Part shown: positions 32,968-41,425 of the stretch, piece by piece
How positions within the stretch are numbered: position 1 is the first letter of the stretch
Layout: each line of letters opens with the position of its first letter
Assembly (NCBI RefSeq): GCF_014207905.1
Contig: NZ_JACHLB010000012.1
Span: 36,683 to 100,682, forward strand
DNA: 64,000 nt
Source: Flavobacterium notoginsengisoli
GTDB taxonomy: Bacteria; Bacteroidota; Bacteroidia; Flavobacteriales; Flavobacteriaceae
Direction of reading: 5' to 3'
The notes under the pieces: model-generated
The model's database searches: none
What the model saw: only the letters and a program-made list of their open reading frames with translations
What the model was told of the DNA's origin: nothing
Translations under genes and position numbers: made by a program

Positions 32968-34569
32968 TTATAAAATCATATTTTTTAAATCTTCTATAGA
33001 ATTGGCATCTTCAATTTTCTTGTCGTGACGCCATCTTAAAATTCGCGGAAAACGCGTTGCAACACCACTTTTATGTCTTTTGGAAAGTGCAATTCCTTCA
33101 AAACCAATTTCAAAAACTAATTTTGGCGTAACACTTCTTACAGGGCCAAATCTTTCTAAAGTATTTTTTTTAATAAAATCATCCACCATTCTAAATTCGG
33201 CATCGGTTAAGCCGGAATACGCTTTTGCGAAAGTGACGAGTTCTCGTTCGTTATTTTCATTTTCCTGCCAAAGAGCAAAGGTATAATCGGTAAAAAGATT
33301 GGAGCGTCTTCCGTGACCGCGCATGGCGTAGGTGAGGACGGCATCGATTGTTAAAGGTTCGATTTTCCATTTCCACCAATCGCCTTTTTTTCTTCCGACT
33401 AAATAGGCAGAATCTTTTCGTTTGAGCATTAAACCTTCGCTTTTCATTTCGCGAGATTTTAATCTTTCGTTTGTAACATTTTCCCAAGTCGAAAAATTAA
33501 ATCGTTCAGAAAGCTGTAGCGGAATTTCTTTTCCAATTAAACCGGTAAATAATTCTTCTAACAATGTACGGCGTTCCTCATAAGGCATATTCCGAATATC
33601 ATTTCCCTGCCATTCCAATAAATCATAAGCTTTAATAATTACAGGCGTATTTTTTAATACTGAAGGCGAAACATTTTTACGGCCAATTCTAGTTTGTAAA
33701 TCATTAAATGTCCCAATTTGATTTTCAATGAAAGGAAGAATTTCACCATCAATAACAGTTCCGTTTGGAATATTCCCGATGAAAGATTGAAATTCGGGAT
33801 ATTTATCGGTTACCAATTCTTCTCCGCGGCTCCAAACATAAATTTCATTATCACGAATTATAGTCTGCGACCGTATTCCGTCCCATTTATGTTCGATGCT
33901 CCATTCCTCGGGATTTCCTAAACTTTCAAGTTCGCCTTCGATTGGATAAGCTAAATAAAATGGATAAGGTTTTGATAAATAATCGCTGTTTCTTTCATCT
34001 AAAATTAATTCCTGAAACGTAATGGTATTCGGATTCCAATCGCCCATTAATTTGTAAGCAAGCGTGTCTTCGCCAATATTTTCAGCTTTCGAAAGTGCAC
34101 GAGTCATTAACTTCTGACTTAAACCAATTCTAAAACTGCCAGTTATTAATTTAGTAAAAACGAATCTTTCGTAATAATTTAAATTCAGCCAATTGGTTTG
34201 TAAATATTCTTTTTTCTCTGAATCTGTTTTCTTTTTTAAAGCAATTATTTCCTGTAGAAATTCGGTCAGACTTTTATCAGAATGTTCTTTTGTAGTTGGA
34301 ATAACCAAAGCAATCGTTTCCGCCAAATCACCCACAATATGATAACTTTCTTCAAATAACCAAAGCGGAATATTGGCCAATTCATTTGCCCATAAACGGA
34401 GCAAGGTCGTATTAACAGGTCGGGGAGGACGGCGATGTGAAAGAATGGCAATTGTCCAGACTTTGTCTTCGTCGCTTGCTTTTAGAAAATAATTAGTCAG
34501 CGCATCCACTTTTACCGATGTTTTATTAGAACTATCTAAGGTTTTTATAAGCTCGGCAAAGTTTTTCAT
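32968..34569 (-). CDS. ATP-dependent DNA ligase of the ligase-associated repair cluster
   Basis: The protein has 533 residues. The N-terminal DNA-binding helical domain (about 1-200) has GSFRIGLSQKLMTRALSKA. The adenylation domain has the nucleophile lysine in WSIEHKWDGIRSQ and further motifs WSRGEELVTDKYPEF, VIDGEILPF, PVIIKAYDLLEW, EGLMLKRKDSAYLVG and GDWWKWKIEPLTIDAVL. The OB domain ends with a basic tail containing FPRILRWRHDKK. It seals nicks using ATP; it is additional to the NAD-dependent housekeeping ligase expected elsewhere. It lies between the helicase (adjacent) and the MBL exonuclease (about 135 bp upstream, with tandem repeats between). Confidence 0.93.
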   Translation of the reverse strand: MKNFAELIKTLDSSNKTSVKVDALTNYFLKASDEDKVWTIAILSHRRPPRPVNTTLLRLWANELANIPLWLFEESYHIVGDLAETIALVIPTTKEHSDKSLTEFLQEIIALKKKTDSEKKEYLQTNWLNLNYYERFVFTKLITGSFRIGLSQKLMTRALSKAENIGEDTLAYKLMGDWNPNTITFQELILDERNSDYLSKPYPFYLAYPIEGELESLGNPEEWSIEHKWDGIRSQTIIRDNEIYVWSRGEELVTDKYPEFQSFIGNIPNGTVIDGEILPFIENQIGTFNDLQTRIGRKNVSPSVLKNTPVIIKAYDLLEWQGNDIRNMPYEERRTLLEELFTGLIGKEIPLQLSERFNFSTWENVTNERLKSREMKSEGLMLKRKDSAYLVGRKKGDWWKWKIEPLTIDAVLTYAMRGHGRRSNLFTDYTFALWQENENNERELVTFAKAYSGLTDAEFRMVDDFIKKNTLERFGPVRSVTPKLVFEIGFEGIALSKRHKSGVATRFPRILRWRHDKKIEDANSIEDLKNMIL

Positions 34570-34577
34570 TTTTTTTA

Positions 34578-34703
34578 ATGTTAGATGTGAAATGTGAAAT
34601 GTGATATGTGAAATGTGATATGTGATATGTGATATGTGGAAAGTTAGATGTGCTAAATGTTTTATTTCTTACATCTAACAGATAACATTTTACAATTCAC
34701 AAT
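34578..34703. repeat. Tandem ATGTGAAATGTGAT-type repeats with flanking inverted TTAGATGT
   Basis: From 34580 TTAGATGTGAAATGTGAAAT leads into about six imperfect repeats of a 7-10 bp unit (ATGTGATATGTGA...) up to about 34638. TTAGATG recurs at 34644 and the inverted ACATCTAA is at 34671-34678. ACAATTCAC then occurs two to three times up to the stop codon of the exonuclease gene (34704). There is no ORF. This fills the gap between ligase and exonuclease genes. Confidence 0.8.
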
Positions 34704-35714
34704 TCACAATTCATCATTAATGACTTCGTTTGTTTCTCCTTCATATTGTGTATGTGCGGTTCTGGCATCATAACCTAATTCTCTGAGATATCTAGAAAAA
34801 ATATCTGAATATCCGTGAGTACAGATTATTTTTTCTGCTCCTGTTGCTCTGATGCTTTCCAATAAACCTGTCCAATCGCAATGATCGCTAATTACAAATC
34901 CGCGATCAACGGCTCGTCTGCGTCTTGCTCCTCTAAAAGCCATCCAGCCGCTTGCTGTTCCGGTAACAAAAGGAGTCATTTTTCTGATCCAAGTGCTTCC
35001 ATGTGCGCTTGGCGGTGCTAGAACAATATTTCCTAGTAAATCTTCTTTTTTTGTTTCTTGAGTCACTCTAATTGTTGGAGGAAGATCAATCATTGGGCGA
35101 ACAACATTTGTCATGTTTTCAATAGCGCCATGCGTATAAATCTTCCCAATATTGGGATCAAGATATTTTAGTAAACGTTGTGCTTTTCCTAGAGAATAAC
35201 CAAAAAGAACAGAAGTTTTTCCTTCTGCACGATTTTCAGCCCACCATTTATTGATTTCCGTCATAACCTCAGCTTGTGGTTCCCATTTAAAGGCTGGAAG
35301 ACCAAAAGTGCATTCGGTAATGAAAGAATGGCATTTTACGACTTCATAAGGAACAGAAATTCCATCATCTTCGGTTTTATAATCACCTGTAAAAACCCAT
35401 ATTTCACCTTTATATTCTACTCGAATTTGCGCCGAACCAATAATATGCCCCGCAGGATGAAGAGAGAATTTTACGCCATTTATGGTAAAAGTTTCATTCC
35501 AATCTTTACCTGAAACATTAATATCTCCCAAACGATATTTTATGATTGGAACATTTGTGTGGTGCGTAATATAATTTTGATGTCCCCATCTAGAATGATC
35601 AGAATGTCCATGTGTGATGATGGCGTTTTTTACAGGACGCCAAGGATCAAGATAAACATCTGCCTGCTGACAGTAAATTCCTTTATCGTTAAACTGTAAT
35701 AATGGCGGATTCAT
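34704..35714 (-). CDS. Ligase-associated DNA damage response exonuclease (metallo-beta-lactamase fold)
   Basis: The protein has 336 residues. The MBL metal motif is AIITHGHSDHSRWGHQ (HxHxDH), with further ligands in LHPAGHIIGSAQIRVEY, VFTGDYKTEDD and VISDHCDWTGLLESI, and CTHGYSDIFSRYLRELG at the C-terminus. It resembles SNM1/Artemis-type nucleases and the yeast Pso2 group. It is first in the transcription order of the exonuclease-ligase-helicase-pdeM set, which is thought to act on DNA ends or crosslinks. The last codons (INDEL then stop) run into the AATTGTG tandem repeat, so its extreme C-terminus may vary between strains. Confidence 0.93.
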   Translation of the reverse strand: MNPPLLQFNDKGIYCQQADVYLDPWRPVKNAIITHGHSDHSRWGHQNYITHHTNVPIIKYRLGDINVSGKDWNETFTINGVKFSLHPAGHIIGSAQIRVEYKGEIWVFTGDYKTEDDGISVPYEVVKCHSFITECTFGLPAFKWEPQAEVMTEINKWWAENRAEGKTSVLFGYSLGKAQRLLKYLDPNIGKIYTHGAIENMTNVVRPMIDLPPTIRVTQETKKEDLLGNIVLAPPSAHGSTWIRKMTPFVTGTASGWMAFRGARRRRAVDRGFVISDHCDWTGLLESIRATGAEKIICTHGYSDIFSRYLRELGYDARTAHTQYEGETNEVINDEL

Positions 35715-35739
35715 CTTATCGAATTAGATAGTAATAATC

Positions 35740-35850
35740 TTATTGTCTTGTTGCAATTACAAGATAAGCAATTAGTGAAATGCTCAAAACAAACGTAAAG
35801 GCGTTTATAAAATGAAGCATCGCGTAAGAATATTTATATTTTGGTGACAT
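35740..35850 (-). CDS. Very small single-helix membrane protein (36 residues)
   Basis: The ATG is at 35848-35850 and the stop at 35740-35742. The sequence begins MSPKYKYSYAMLHFINAFTF and continues as a hydrophobic helix ending LIAYLVIATRQ. The basic, aromatic N-terminus followed by one 20-residue helix is typical of genuine small membrane proteins. It lies 26 bp before the exonuclease start on the same strand and could be co-transcribed with the repair cluster. No family is recognised, and it could be a chance ORF. Confidence 0.4.
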   Translation of the reverse strand: MSPKYKYSYAMLHFINAFTFVLSISLIAYLVIATRQ

Positions 35851-35933
35851 GGCAGTTCTGGTTTTTAGTGTTCAATATTTTTATATGGAGGACAATTATA
35901 TTTATCATCTTCATGATCTAAATTATAGCTGTC

Positions 35934-36188
35934 TTAAGGATTGGTTTGGTCATAAGTTGAAAATGGAGTATTATCTTCGGCGGTATTTAGTCCGCTTTCA
36001 ATAATTTCATAACAATCATTTTCAGAAACATAATCACATTCTCTTTTATGATTTGTTTCGTCATTTTGTCCACTTGTGAACTCCTGATCGATATCTTCAT
36101 TTTCATGAGCTGTGTCAATGTGATCTGGTCGGCTGCATTTAAAATCATTTAATTTGGCAGTGTATCGGTTTTCGAAATTCGTTTTCAT
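35934..36188 (-). CDS. Small acidic hypothetical protein
   Basis: The ATG at 36186-36188 gives 84 residues beginning MKTNFENRYTAKLND; the open frame extends ten codons further to an ATG at 36216-36218, but those residues (MKIINLNIAA) look like leader sequence. The protein is soluble and very acidic (HENEDIDQEFTSGQNDE), with three cysteines (FKCSRPDH, RECDYVSENDCYEI) and no membrane segment. No family is recognised. It may be intrinsically disordered. Confidence 0.5.
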   Translation of the reverse strand: MKTNFENRYTAKLNDFKCSRPDHIDTAHENEDIDQEFTSGQNDETNHKRECDYVSENDCYEIIESGLNTAEDNTPFSTYDQTNP

Positions 36189-36398
36189 AGCTGCTATATT
36201 TAAATTAATAATTTTCAACTTATAGATACAAAATTGATAATTAGTAGATTAAAAAAATTATAGGATTCAATTTTAATCTTACATGATTTGTTTATTGCTG
36301 AATTTTCATTCTATAAAAATCAGTCGTAATTCTGTAAAATATACCTTGTCCTATTTTTGCAACTTTGTATCTATTAATTATTTAAAAATTAAAACATT

Positions 36399-36530
36399 AT
36401 GGAAACTTCAAGAAAAGATTCGAAATCTGGAATGAAAGATTCTGGAAAAACTCAAAAATCGATGAACGGTTCTAGAGGAAAAAGCACTACTACAAAATCA
36501 ACAGATTCAAAAGGTAGAGCAGGTCATTAA
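36399..36530 (+). CDS. Very small basic Ser/Lys/Gly-rich protein (43 residues)
   Basis: METSRKDSKSGMKDSGKTQK opens a low-complexity, strongly hydrophilic chain ending KGRAGH. TATTTTTG at about 36352-36359 matches the TAnnTTTG element and a good hairpin terminator follows (36556-36596), so this is a complete single-gene transcription unit. That makes a real gene likely despite its size. The composition suggests a disordered nucleic-acid-binding or stress protein, which is inference only. Confidence 0.55.
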   Translation: METSRKDSKSGMKDSGKTQKSMNGSRGKSTTTKSTDSKGRAGH

Positions 36531-36555
36531 TTTTTAGTTAATTATAAACTAAATA

Positions 36556-36596
36556 AAAAAAAAGCGTGCTGTTTAGATATACACAGCACGCTTTTT
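36556..36596. terminator. Bidirectional hairpin terminator between the 43-residue gene and the DsbA-like gene
   Basis: AAAGCGTGCTGT (36561-36572) and ACAGCACGCTTT (36583-36594) form a perfect 12-bp stem, with A-run and T-run outside. It lies between two convergent genes and serves both. Confidence 0.88.
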
Positions 36597-36616
36597 GGTT
36601 GTTATAATTTTAAATT

Positions 36617-37246
36617 TTATTTCAGAACTTCCTGTATAGTATTTACAAAAGTTTCGACAGGTTGAGCACCAGAAACTGCATATTTTCTATCGAATACGAA
36701 GAATGGTACACCTTGTACACCAATTTCTCCTGCTTCTTTAATATCAGATTGAACTTCTTTTATAAATAAATCATCACTTTCTAGAACTTCTCTAACTTCG
36801 GTTTCATCAAGACCAGCCTGAATACCTAATTTGATTAAAGTAAGTCCGTTGTTTAAATCTTGACCATCAGTAAAATAGGCTTTAAAGAAAATTTCTTCCA
36901 TTCTGTCGCCAATATTTTTCGTTTTGGCCAACTGGATGATTCTATGCGCGTTTAGCGAATTTGAGATTACAGCTTTGTCAAAATTGTAATTTAGACCGAC
37001 ACTTTTAGCGCGTTCTGCCACACTTTTATGCATTTCTTTAGATTGTTCAAGCGACATTCCTTTTCTTTCTGCTAAAAACATGTAAACGTCTGTATCTGGT
37101 TGAGAAGTGATTGTTGGGTCAAGCTGAAAGCTTTTCCACTCGATTTCAAAAGTATCATTTGGAAATACTGAAAGGGCTGTTTCCAATTGTCTTTTTCCGA
37201 TATAACAAAACGGACACATGATGTCCGACCAAATTTCTATTTTCAT
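36617..37246 (-). CDS. DsbA family oxidoreductase (FrnE-like)
   Basis: The protein has 209 residues and no signal peptide, so it is cytoplasmic. The thioredoxin-fold active site is SDIMCPFCYIGKRQLE (CPFC), and the helical insert spans about 70-160. The cis-proline loop is in IGVQGVPFFVFDRKYAVSGA. FrnE-like relatives are cytosolic disulfide or polyketide-related oxidoreductases; some take part in oxidative stress tolerance. It stands alone between repeats and terminators. No substrate can be named. Confidence 0.9.
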   Translation of the reverse strand: MKIEIWSDIMCPFCYIGKRQLETALSVFPNDTFEIEWKSFQLDPTITSQPDTDVYMFLAERKGMSLEQSKEMHKSVAERAKSVGLNYNFDKAVISNSLNAHRIIQLAKTKNIGDRMEEIFFKAYFTDGQDLNNGLTLIKLGIQAGLDETEVREVLESDDLFIKEVQSDIKEAGEIGVQGVPFFVFDRKYAVSGAQPVETFVNTIQEVLK

Positions 37247-37271
37247 ATCGTAAAGATAAGGAAAATTTGTT

Positions 37272-37529
37272 GTTTCAAGTTTCAGGTTTCAAGTTGATAT
37301 ACTATACGTATAATTTTAACACAAAGTGCGCAAAGGTTTTACGCAAAGGTCACAAAGTTTTCTTTTTTCTAAAGTCTTTTCTAAAGAAAATAAGTTCACA
37401 AAGCTTTGTTTGCTTTGCATTCTAAAACAACTCTGGGTAAAAATCTTAGCGCTCTTTGCGTAAAACCTTTGCGCACTTTGCGGTAAGAAAAACACAAAGC
37501 ATATCAACTTGAAACCTGAAACTTGAAAC
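37272..37529. repeat. Nested perfect inverted repeats (29-bp outer, 27-bp inner)
   Basis: The outer arms 37272-37300 (GTTTCAAGTTTCAGGTTTCA...) and 37501-37529 are exact complements over 29 bp. The inner arms 37322-37348 (CAAAGTGCGCAAAGGTTTTA...) and 37454-37480 are exact complements over 27 bp. The remaining centre (about 105 bp) has further weak pairing. A heptamer CCTGAAA is repeated in tandem after the right outer arm, to 37550. ORFs read across it are translations of the repeat and not genes. A related GTTTCAGGTTTCAAGTTGA piece occurs at about 41376-41394. Confidence 0.9.
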
Positions 37530-37564
37530 CTGAAACCTGAAACCTGAAACAAAAATTAACTCCA

Positions 37565-37602
37565 AATAAAAAACCGCAACTCTTTATTAGGAATTGCGGT
37601 TT
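37565..37602 (-). terminator. Rho-independent terminator after dnaN
   Basis: On the minus strand AAACCGCAA and TTGCGGTTT pair around a 14-nt loop, followed by a T-rich run (TTTTTTATTTGG). It lies about 110 bp beyond the dnaN stop codon. Confidence 0.65.
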
Positions 37603-37708
37603 CTAGGTATAAAAAATGGTTGGTTAATAGCGATATCTTTTTTTTTACAATGATATATCTTTAATGTTGAACTAAAAAATATCCCTGTAACAAAAAGAAA
37701 CTTTGATG

Positions 37709-38827
37709 TTAACTATTTAACATAACAGGCATTACGAGCATCGTAACTGTTTCTCCCTCTTCTAAACCATCAACTGGAGTTAAGATTCCAGCTCTGTTAG
37801 GCAATGACATTTCAAGCATGATCATGTCTGATTGTAAATTAGTAAGCATCTCTGTTAAGAAACGAGAGTTGAAACCAATTTGAAGGTCATCTCCTTGATA
37901 ATCACAAGTTAATCTTTCTTCTGCTTTGTTTGAGTAATCGATGTCTTCTGCAGAAACGTTTAATTCTGCTCCAGCAATTTTCAAACGAATTTGGTGTGTA
38001 GTTTTATTAGAGAAAATTGCAACACGACGAACAGAACTTAAAAATAAAGAACGGTCAATCATTAATTTGTTTGGATTCTCTTTTGGAATTACCGCTTCAT
38101 AATTTGGGTATTTTCCGTCGATTAAACGACACATTAAGATATAATTGTCAAATGAGAAAGTCGCATTTGAGTCATTGTATTCAATTTTAACTTCAGCATC
38201 AGAACTTCCTAAAATACTTTTTAAAATGTTTAAAGGTTTTTTAGGCATAATAAAATCTGCAACTTGAGATGCTTTTACATCAGTACGTGCATATTTTACT
38301 AATTTGTGAGCGTCAGTTGCAACGAAAATTAATCCTTCTGGCGAAAACTGGAAGAAAACTCCAGACATTACTGGACGTAAATCGTCATTTCCGGCTGCAA
38401 AAATAGTTTTGCTAACTGCAGTTGCTAAAACTTCTGCAGGAACAAGTGTAACAGATGGATCTTCTAAACTTACAGCTTTTGGAAATTCTTCTCCAGCCGC
38501 GTAAGCTAATGCATATTTACCAGAATTAGAGCTAATTTCTACAGTATTGTTGTCTTCAACTGTAAAAGTCAAAGGTTGCTCTGGAAAAGTTTTTAAAATT
38601 TCAAGTAAAAGTTTAGCTGGTACAGCTACGCTTCCTTTACTTGTAGAATCGATTGATAATGTAGCCGACATAGTTGTTTCAAGATCTGAAGCCGAAACGG
38701 TCAACTCATTATTGTTTAGTTCAAACAAAAAGTTGTCTAAAATTGGCAACGTATTGTTACTATTGATTACACTACCTAAAACTTGTAATTGTTTTAATAA
38801 GTACGAACTCGATACTATAAATTTCAT
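37709..38827 (-). CDS. dnaN: DNA polymerase III beta subunit (sliding clamp)
   Basis: The protein has 372 residues, the normal clamp size, with three repeated clamp domains of about 120 residues. The N-terminal FIVSSSYLLKQLQVLGSVIN and TLPILDNFLFELNNNELTVSASD are typical. KIEYNDSNATFSFDNYILMC and DGKYPNYEAVIP lie in domain 2-3, and the C-terminus ends TMLVMPVMLNS. The dimeric ring holds the polymerase on DNA. It is not beside dnaA here, as is usual in Bacteroidota. A TATATTTG -7 element at 38889-38896 (minus strand) provides a promoter after gldG. Confidence 0.96.
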   Translation of the reverse strand: MKFIVSSSYLLKQLQVLGSVINSNNTLPILDNFLFELNNNELTVSASDLETTMSATLSIDSTSKGSVAVPAKLLLEILKTFPEQPLTFTVEDNNTVEISSNSGKYALAYAAGEEFPKAVSLEDPSVTLVPAEVLATAVSKTIFAAGNDDLRPVMSGVFFQFSPEGLIFVATDAHKLVKYARTDVKASQVADFIMPKKPLNILKSILGSSDAEVKIEYNDSNATFSFDNYILMCRLIDGKYPNYEAVIPKENPNKLMIDRSLFLSSVRRVAIFSNKTTHQIRLKIAGAELNVSAEDIDYSNKAEERLTCDYQGDDLQIGFNSRFLTEMLTNLQSDMIMLEMSLPNRAGILTPVDGLEEGETVTMLVMPVMLNS

Positions 38828-38888
38828 CTGCTTTATTTTATTTTTTGATAAGCTTTTTTATCTAATTTGGGGCTAAATATACGGATTA

Positions 38889-38896
38889 CAAATATA
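38889..38896 (-). promoter_or_regulatory. -7 promoter element of dnaN (TATATTTG on the minus strand)
   Basis: CAAATATA on the plus strand reads TATATTTG on the minus strand, an exact TAnnTTTG match about 60 bp before the dnaN ATG and after the gldG stop. No TTG at the standard distance is seen. Confidence 0.5.
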
Positions 38897-38935
38897 TCTT
38901 AAACTATCCAAAGTATTACATTTTTTTATTAACAT

Positions 38936-40621
38936 CTATTTGCGGTACTTTCTTTTTCTGATAAAAGTAAAGGCAACTCCGAATAGTGCTAAAATTAGAA
39001 TTGGAACTCCGATAGTTATGAATTGTGTTAAAGTATAAGTTTGATAAACTTTCTCCTTGTCTAATACAGGCAGTTCGACATCTTTACTTCTGATGTTAAT
39101 AAGTCCAGTATCATCAAGCAAATAATTGATACAATTCATGATGAAGTCTTTGTTATCGTATAAATTACCTGTTCTTTGATCATAACCTAATTCAACCGGT
39201 TCTAGGTTTTTATCTAGTTGATTTCGAGCTAAATCTCCATCGGCAACTACAATCATTTTGTTTGGTTTTCCTTTTGCTGCAAATGAATTGTCTTTAAATG
39301 GCAAAACTCTATTTTCAAAGGCAGAATGAAATTCACCTTCCAATAAAACAGCCATTGGCTTATTGCCTTTGTTTACATATTCTTCTGGAGTTGTTTTTTC
39401 GGTTACCATGTTCAAGTTAACCTCAGCAGGTGTTCCGATTGTCTTAGAATATTGTGAAGATTGCAATAAAACCGTTTTCTTGATTCCGTTTTTCAAAGTG
39501 TCAATCGGATTGGCAAAATCGAATTTAATACCACCAAGATTCTTAACAATTGGATGCTGGCTTGTAGGGTAAACTTGCGGTGCAAATTTCCAGATAAAAT
39601 CTTGATATTGTGTAGCACTTCCTTGTTCGCCAGTTGCTAATTTAATTGGAGTTCCTTGTTCGTCTTTTACTAAATCAGGATTAATTCTGAATCCGTACTT
39701 GAAGAACATATCGTTCAGATTTAAATCTCTCGGATACGCTAAAGTTGCTCCTGCATCATTGTACAAACTATCCATGTCGGCAGCCGTTTGATCAATTAGC
39801 CAAAGTGTTTTTCCTCCATTAATAATAAATTGATCTAAAACTTCTTTTTCTTCATCAGAGAATTTTTCTGTTGGTTTTGAAATAATCGCTAAATCGTATT
39901 TTTTTAACGCATTTAAAGTTCCGTTTGGATCTTTGGCAACAGAATCTAAAGTAAATGGGCCAATAAAATAGCTTTCTCTAATTTGCAGCAGCATTTTAGC
40001 AATGTAAATCTCTTTCAATTCACCATTTCCTCTTATAATGGCAACTTTTTTCTGCTTGTTTTTAGTGACTTTATTAATCGCATCTGCAATAGAATATTCT
40101 AAATGCTGAATAGAACCAATTACTTTTTGAGTTGTCGAAGCGCCCATTCTGTTTTTCAACAAAGGAATATTAACCTCTTTATTATTGTAAATGGCAACTG
40201 CCCAAGGAAAAACCATTGCTTGAGATTGTTTTCCTTTATCATCAACAGTAATGTTTACAGGCGTTAATCCTTTCTCAAAAAGAGATTTTGTCAATTCCTC
40301 ACTTTCTTCTTCGTTTGCTAACGGATCTACAAATTCGAAAACAATATTTTTATTGTAAGCCTGAAATTCTTCTAATAATTGTTTTGTTTCTTGCTGCAAA
40401 CGTCTAAAATCGGCAGGAAGATCTCCTTCCATATAAATCTTAATAGAAAGCGGGTTTTGTACCTGTTTTATAATTCCTAACGAAGTTGGAGACAAAGTGT
40501 AACGTTTGTCTTTCGTTAAGTCAAAACGATGAAAGAATAGCGTTCCAAGTATGTTTAAAACAATTAAAATAAAAATTGTAATTCCTAAAGTCTTGATATT
40601 TTGTTTTGTAGATGCTTTCAT
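38936..40621 (-). CDS. gldG: Gliding motility ABC transporter auxiliary protein GldG
   Basis: The protein has 561 residues. One N-terminal helix (about 10-30, IKTLGITIFILIVLNILGTL) anchors a large periplasmic ABC-type uncharacterised domain with HRFDLTKDKRYTLSPTSLGI and VAIIRGNGELKEIYIAKMLL. A C-terminal helix (about 533-553, FITIGVPILILALFGVAFTF) ends in RKRKYRK. GldG works with GldF and the ATPase GldA, which are needed for gliding and type IX secretion-related motility in Flavobacterium. It overlaps gldF by one base (TAATG), so translation is coupled. The ATPase gene is not in the window, consistent with its known separate location. Confidence 0.95.
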   Translation of the reverse strand: MKASTKQNIKTLGITIFILIVLNILGTLFFHRFDLTKDKRYTLSPTSLGIIKQVQNPLSIKIYMEGDLPADFRRLQQETKQLLEEFQAYNKNIVFEFVDPLANEEESEELTKSLFEKGLTPVNITVDDKGKQSQAMVFPWAVAIYNNKEVNIPLLKNRMGASTTQKVIGSIQHLEYSIADAINKVTKNKQKKVAIIRGNGELKEIYIAKMLLQIRESYFIGPFTLDSVAKDPNGTLNALKKYDLAIISKPTEKFSDEEKEVLDQFIINGGKTLWLIDQTAADMDSLYNDAGATLAYPRDLNLNDMFFKYGFRINPDLVKDEQGTPIKLATGEQGSATQYQDFIWKFAPQVYPTSQHPIVKNLGGIKFDFANPIDTLKNGIKKTVLLQSSQYSKTIGTPAEVNLNMVTEKTTPEEYVNKGNKPMAVLLEGEFHSAFENRVLPFKDNSFAAKGKPNKMIVVADGDLARNQLDKNLEPVELGYDQRTGNLYDNKDFIMNCINYLLDDTGLINIRSKDVELPVLDKEKVYQTYTLTQFITIGVPILILALFGVAFTFIRKRKYRK

Positions 40622-41346
40622 TACGCTTTAAAAGATTTTAATTGATAAACAGTAAAAGATAAAAAAGCGATTGAAATGCTTAAAAAATAAATAATATCGC
40701 GAGTATCAATAACACCTCGACTCATACTTTTAAAATGATTCTGCATTCCGAAAACCGAAATAAAATTATTTGAGCCAGGAATTAATGAACTTAATCCTTC
40801 AAAACCGAAATAAAAGAAAAAACACAAAAAAACGGCAATAATAAACGCCACAATCTGATTTTCTGAAAGGGTAGAAGTAAAGATGCCGATTGCGGAATAA
40901 GAAGCAATTAAAAACAATAATCCGAAATAAGAACCAATTGTGCTTCCCATATCGATATTGCCTTCTGGCGAACCTAAATCTGAAATTACTTTTACATAAA
41001 TTAAGGTTGGAATAATAGCCAAAATAATCAGTAAAAAAGAACCAAAGAATTTTCCATTAACAATTTGCCAGATCGATAAAGGTTTGGTCAATAATAATTC
41101 TAAAGTTCCTTGTTTTTTTTCATCTGAGAAACTTCTCATCGTAACGGCTGGAATTAGAAATATTAAAATCCAAGGCGCTAAAGTGAAAAACGGAGTCAAA
41201 TCGGCATAACCCGAATTTAGAATATTATAGTCTCCTTCAAATACCCATAAAAATAGTCCGTTGCTGATTAAGAAAATCGCAATGACTAAATAGCCAATAG
41301 GAGAACCAAAAAAGGATTTTATTTCTCTTAAAATGATTGATTTCAT
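40621..41346 (-). CDS. gldF: Gliding motility ABC transporter permease GldF
   Basis: The protein has 241 residues with six membrane segments, starting with IGYLVIAIFLISNGLFLWVF. The ABC-2 permease pattern includes ITMRSFSDEKKQGTLELLLT-like text (VTMRSFSDEKKQGTLELLLT) and KPLSIWQIVNGKFFGSFLLI, which is shared with NosY-type permeases. It forms the membrane channel of the GldA-GldF-GldG transporter. Upstream (41361-41394) are copies of the GTTTCAGGTTTCAAG repeat unit, and the next upstream gene starts about 80 bp away. Confidence 0.95.
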   Translation of the reverse strand: MKSIILREIKSFFGSPIGYLVIAIFLISNGLFLWVFEGDYNILNSGYADLTPFFTLAPWILIFLIPAVTMRSFSDEKKQGTLELLLTKPLSIWQIVNGKFFGSFLLIILAIIPTLIYVKVISDLGSPEGNIDMGSTIGSYFGLLFLIASYSAIGIFTSTLSENQIVAFIIAVFLCFFFYFGFEGLSSLIPGSNNFISVFGMQNHFKSMSRGVIDTRDIIYFLSISIAFLSFTVYQLKSFKA

Positions 41347-41425
41347 TCGTTTTATTTTTGTTTCAGGTTTTTCTTGTTTCAGGTTTCAAGTTGACTTTGC
41401 AAACTTAAAAACTTTTATTTTTGTA

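Larger units (their letters stand above)
37247..37708. other. Gene-free interval between the DsbA-like gene and dnaN
   Basis: These roughly 460 bp hold the nested inverted repeat (37272-37529), the tandem CCTGAAA run and a hairpin terminator at 37565-37602 for dnaN. I see no credible coding region. Confidence 0.75.

Noticed and set aside
34578..34703. Possible CRISPR array
   Set aside because: The units are 7-10 bp, imperfect and contiguous with no unique spacers.
37316..37552. 78-residue minus-strand ORF between the DsbA-like gene and dnaN
   Set aside because: It lies entirely inside the nested inverted repeat and the protein is a translation of the repeated units (FQVSGFRFQVSGF...).
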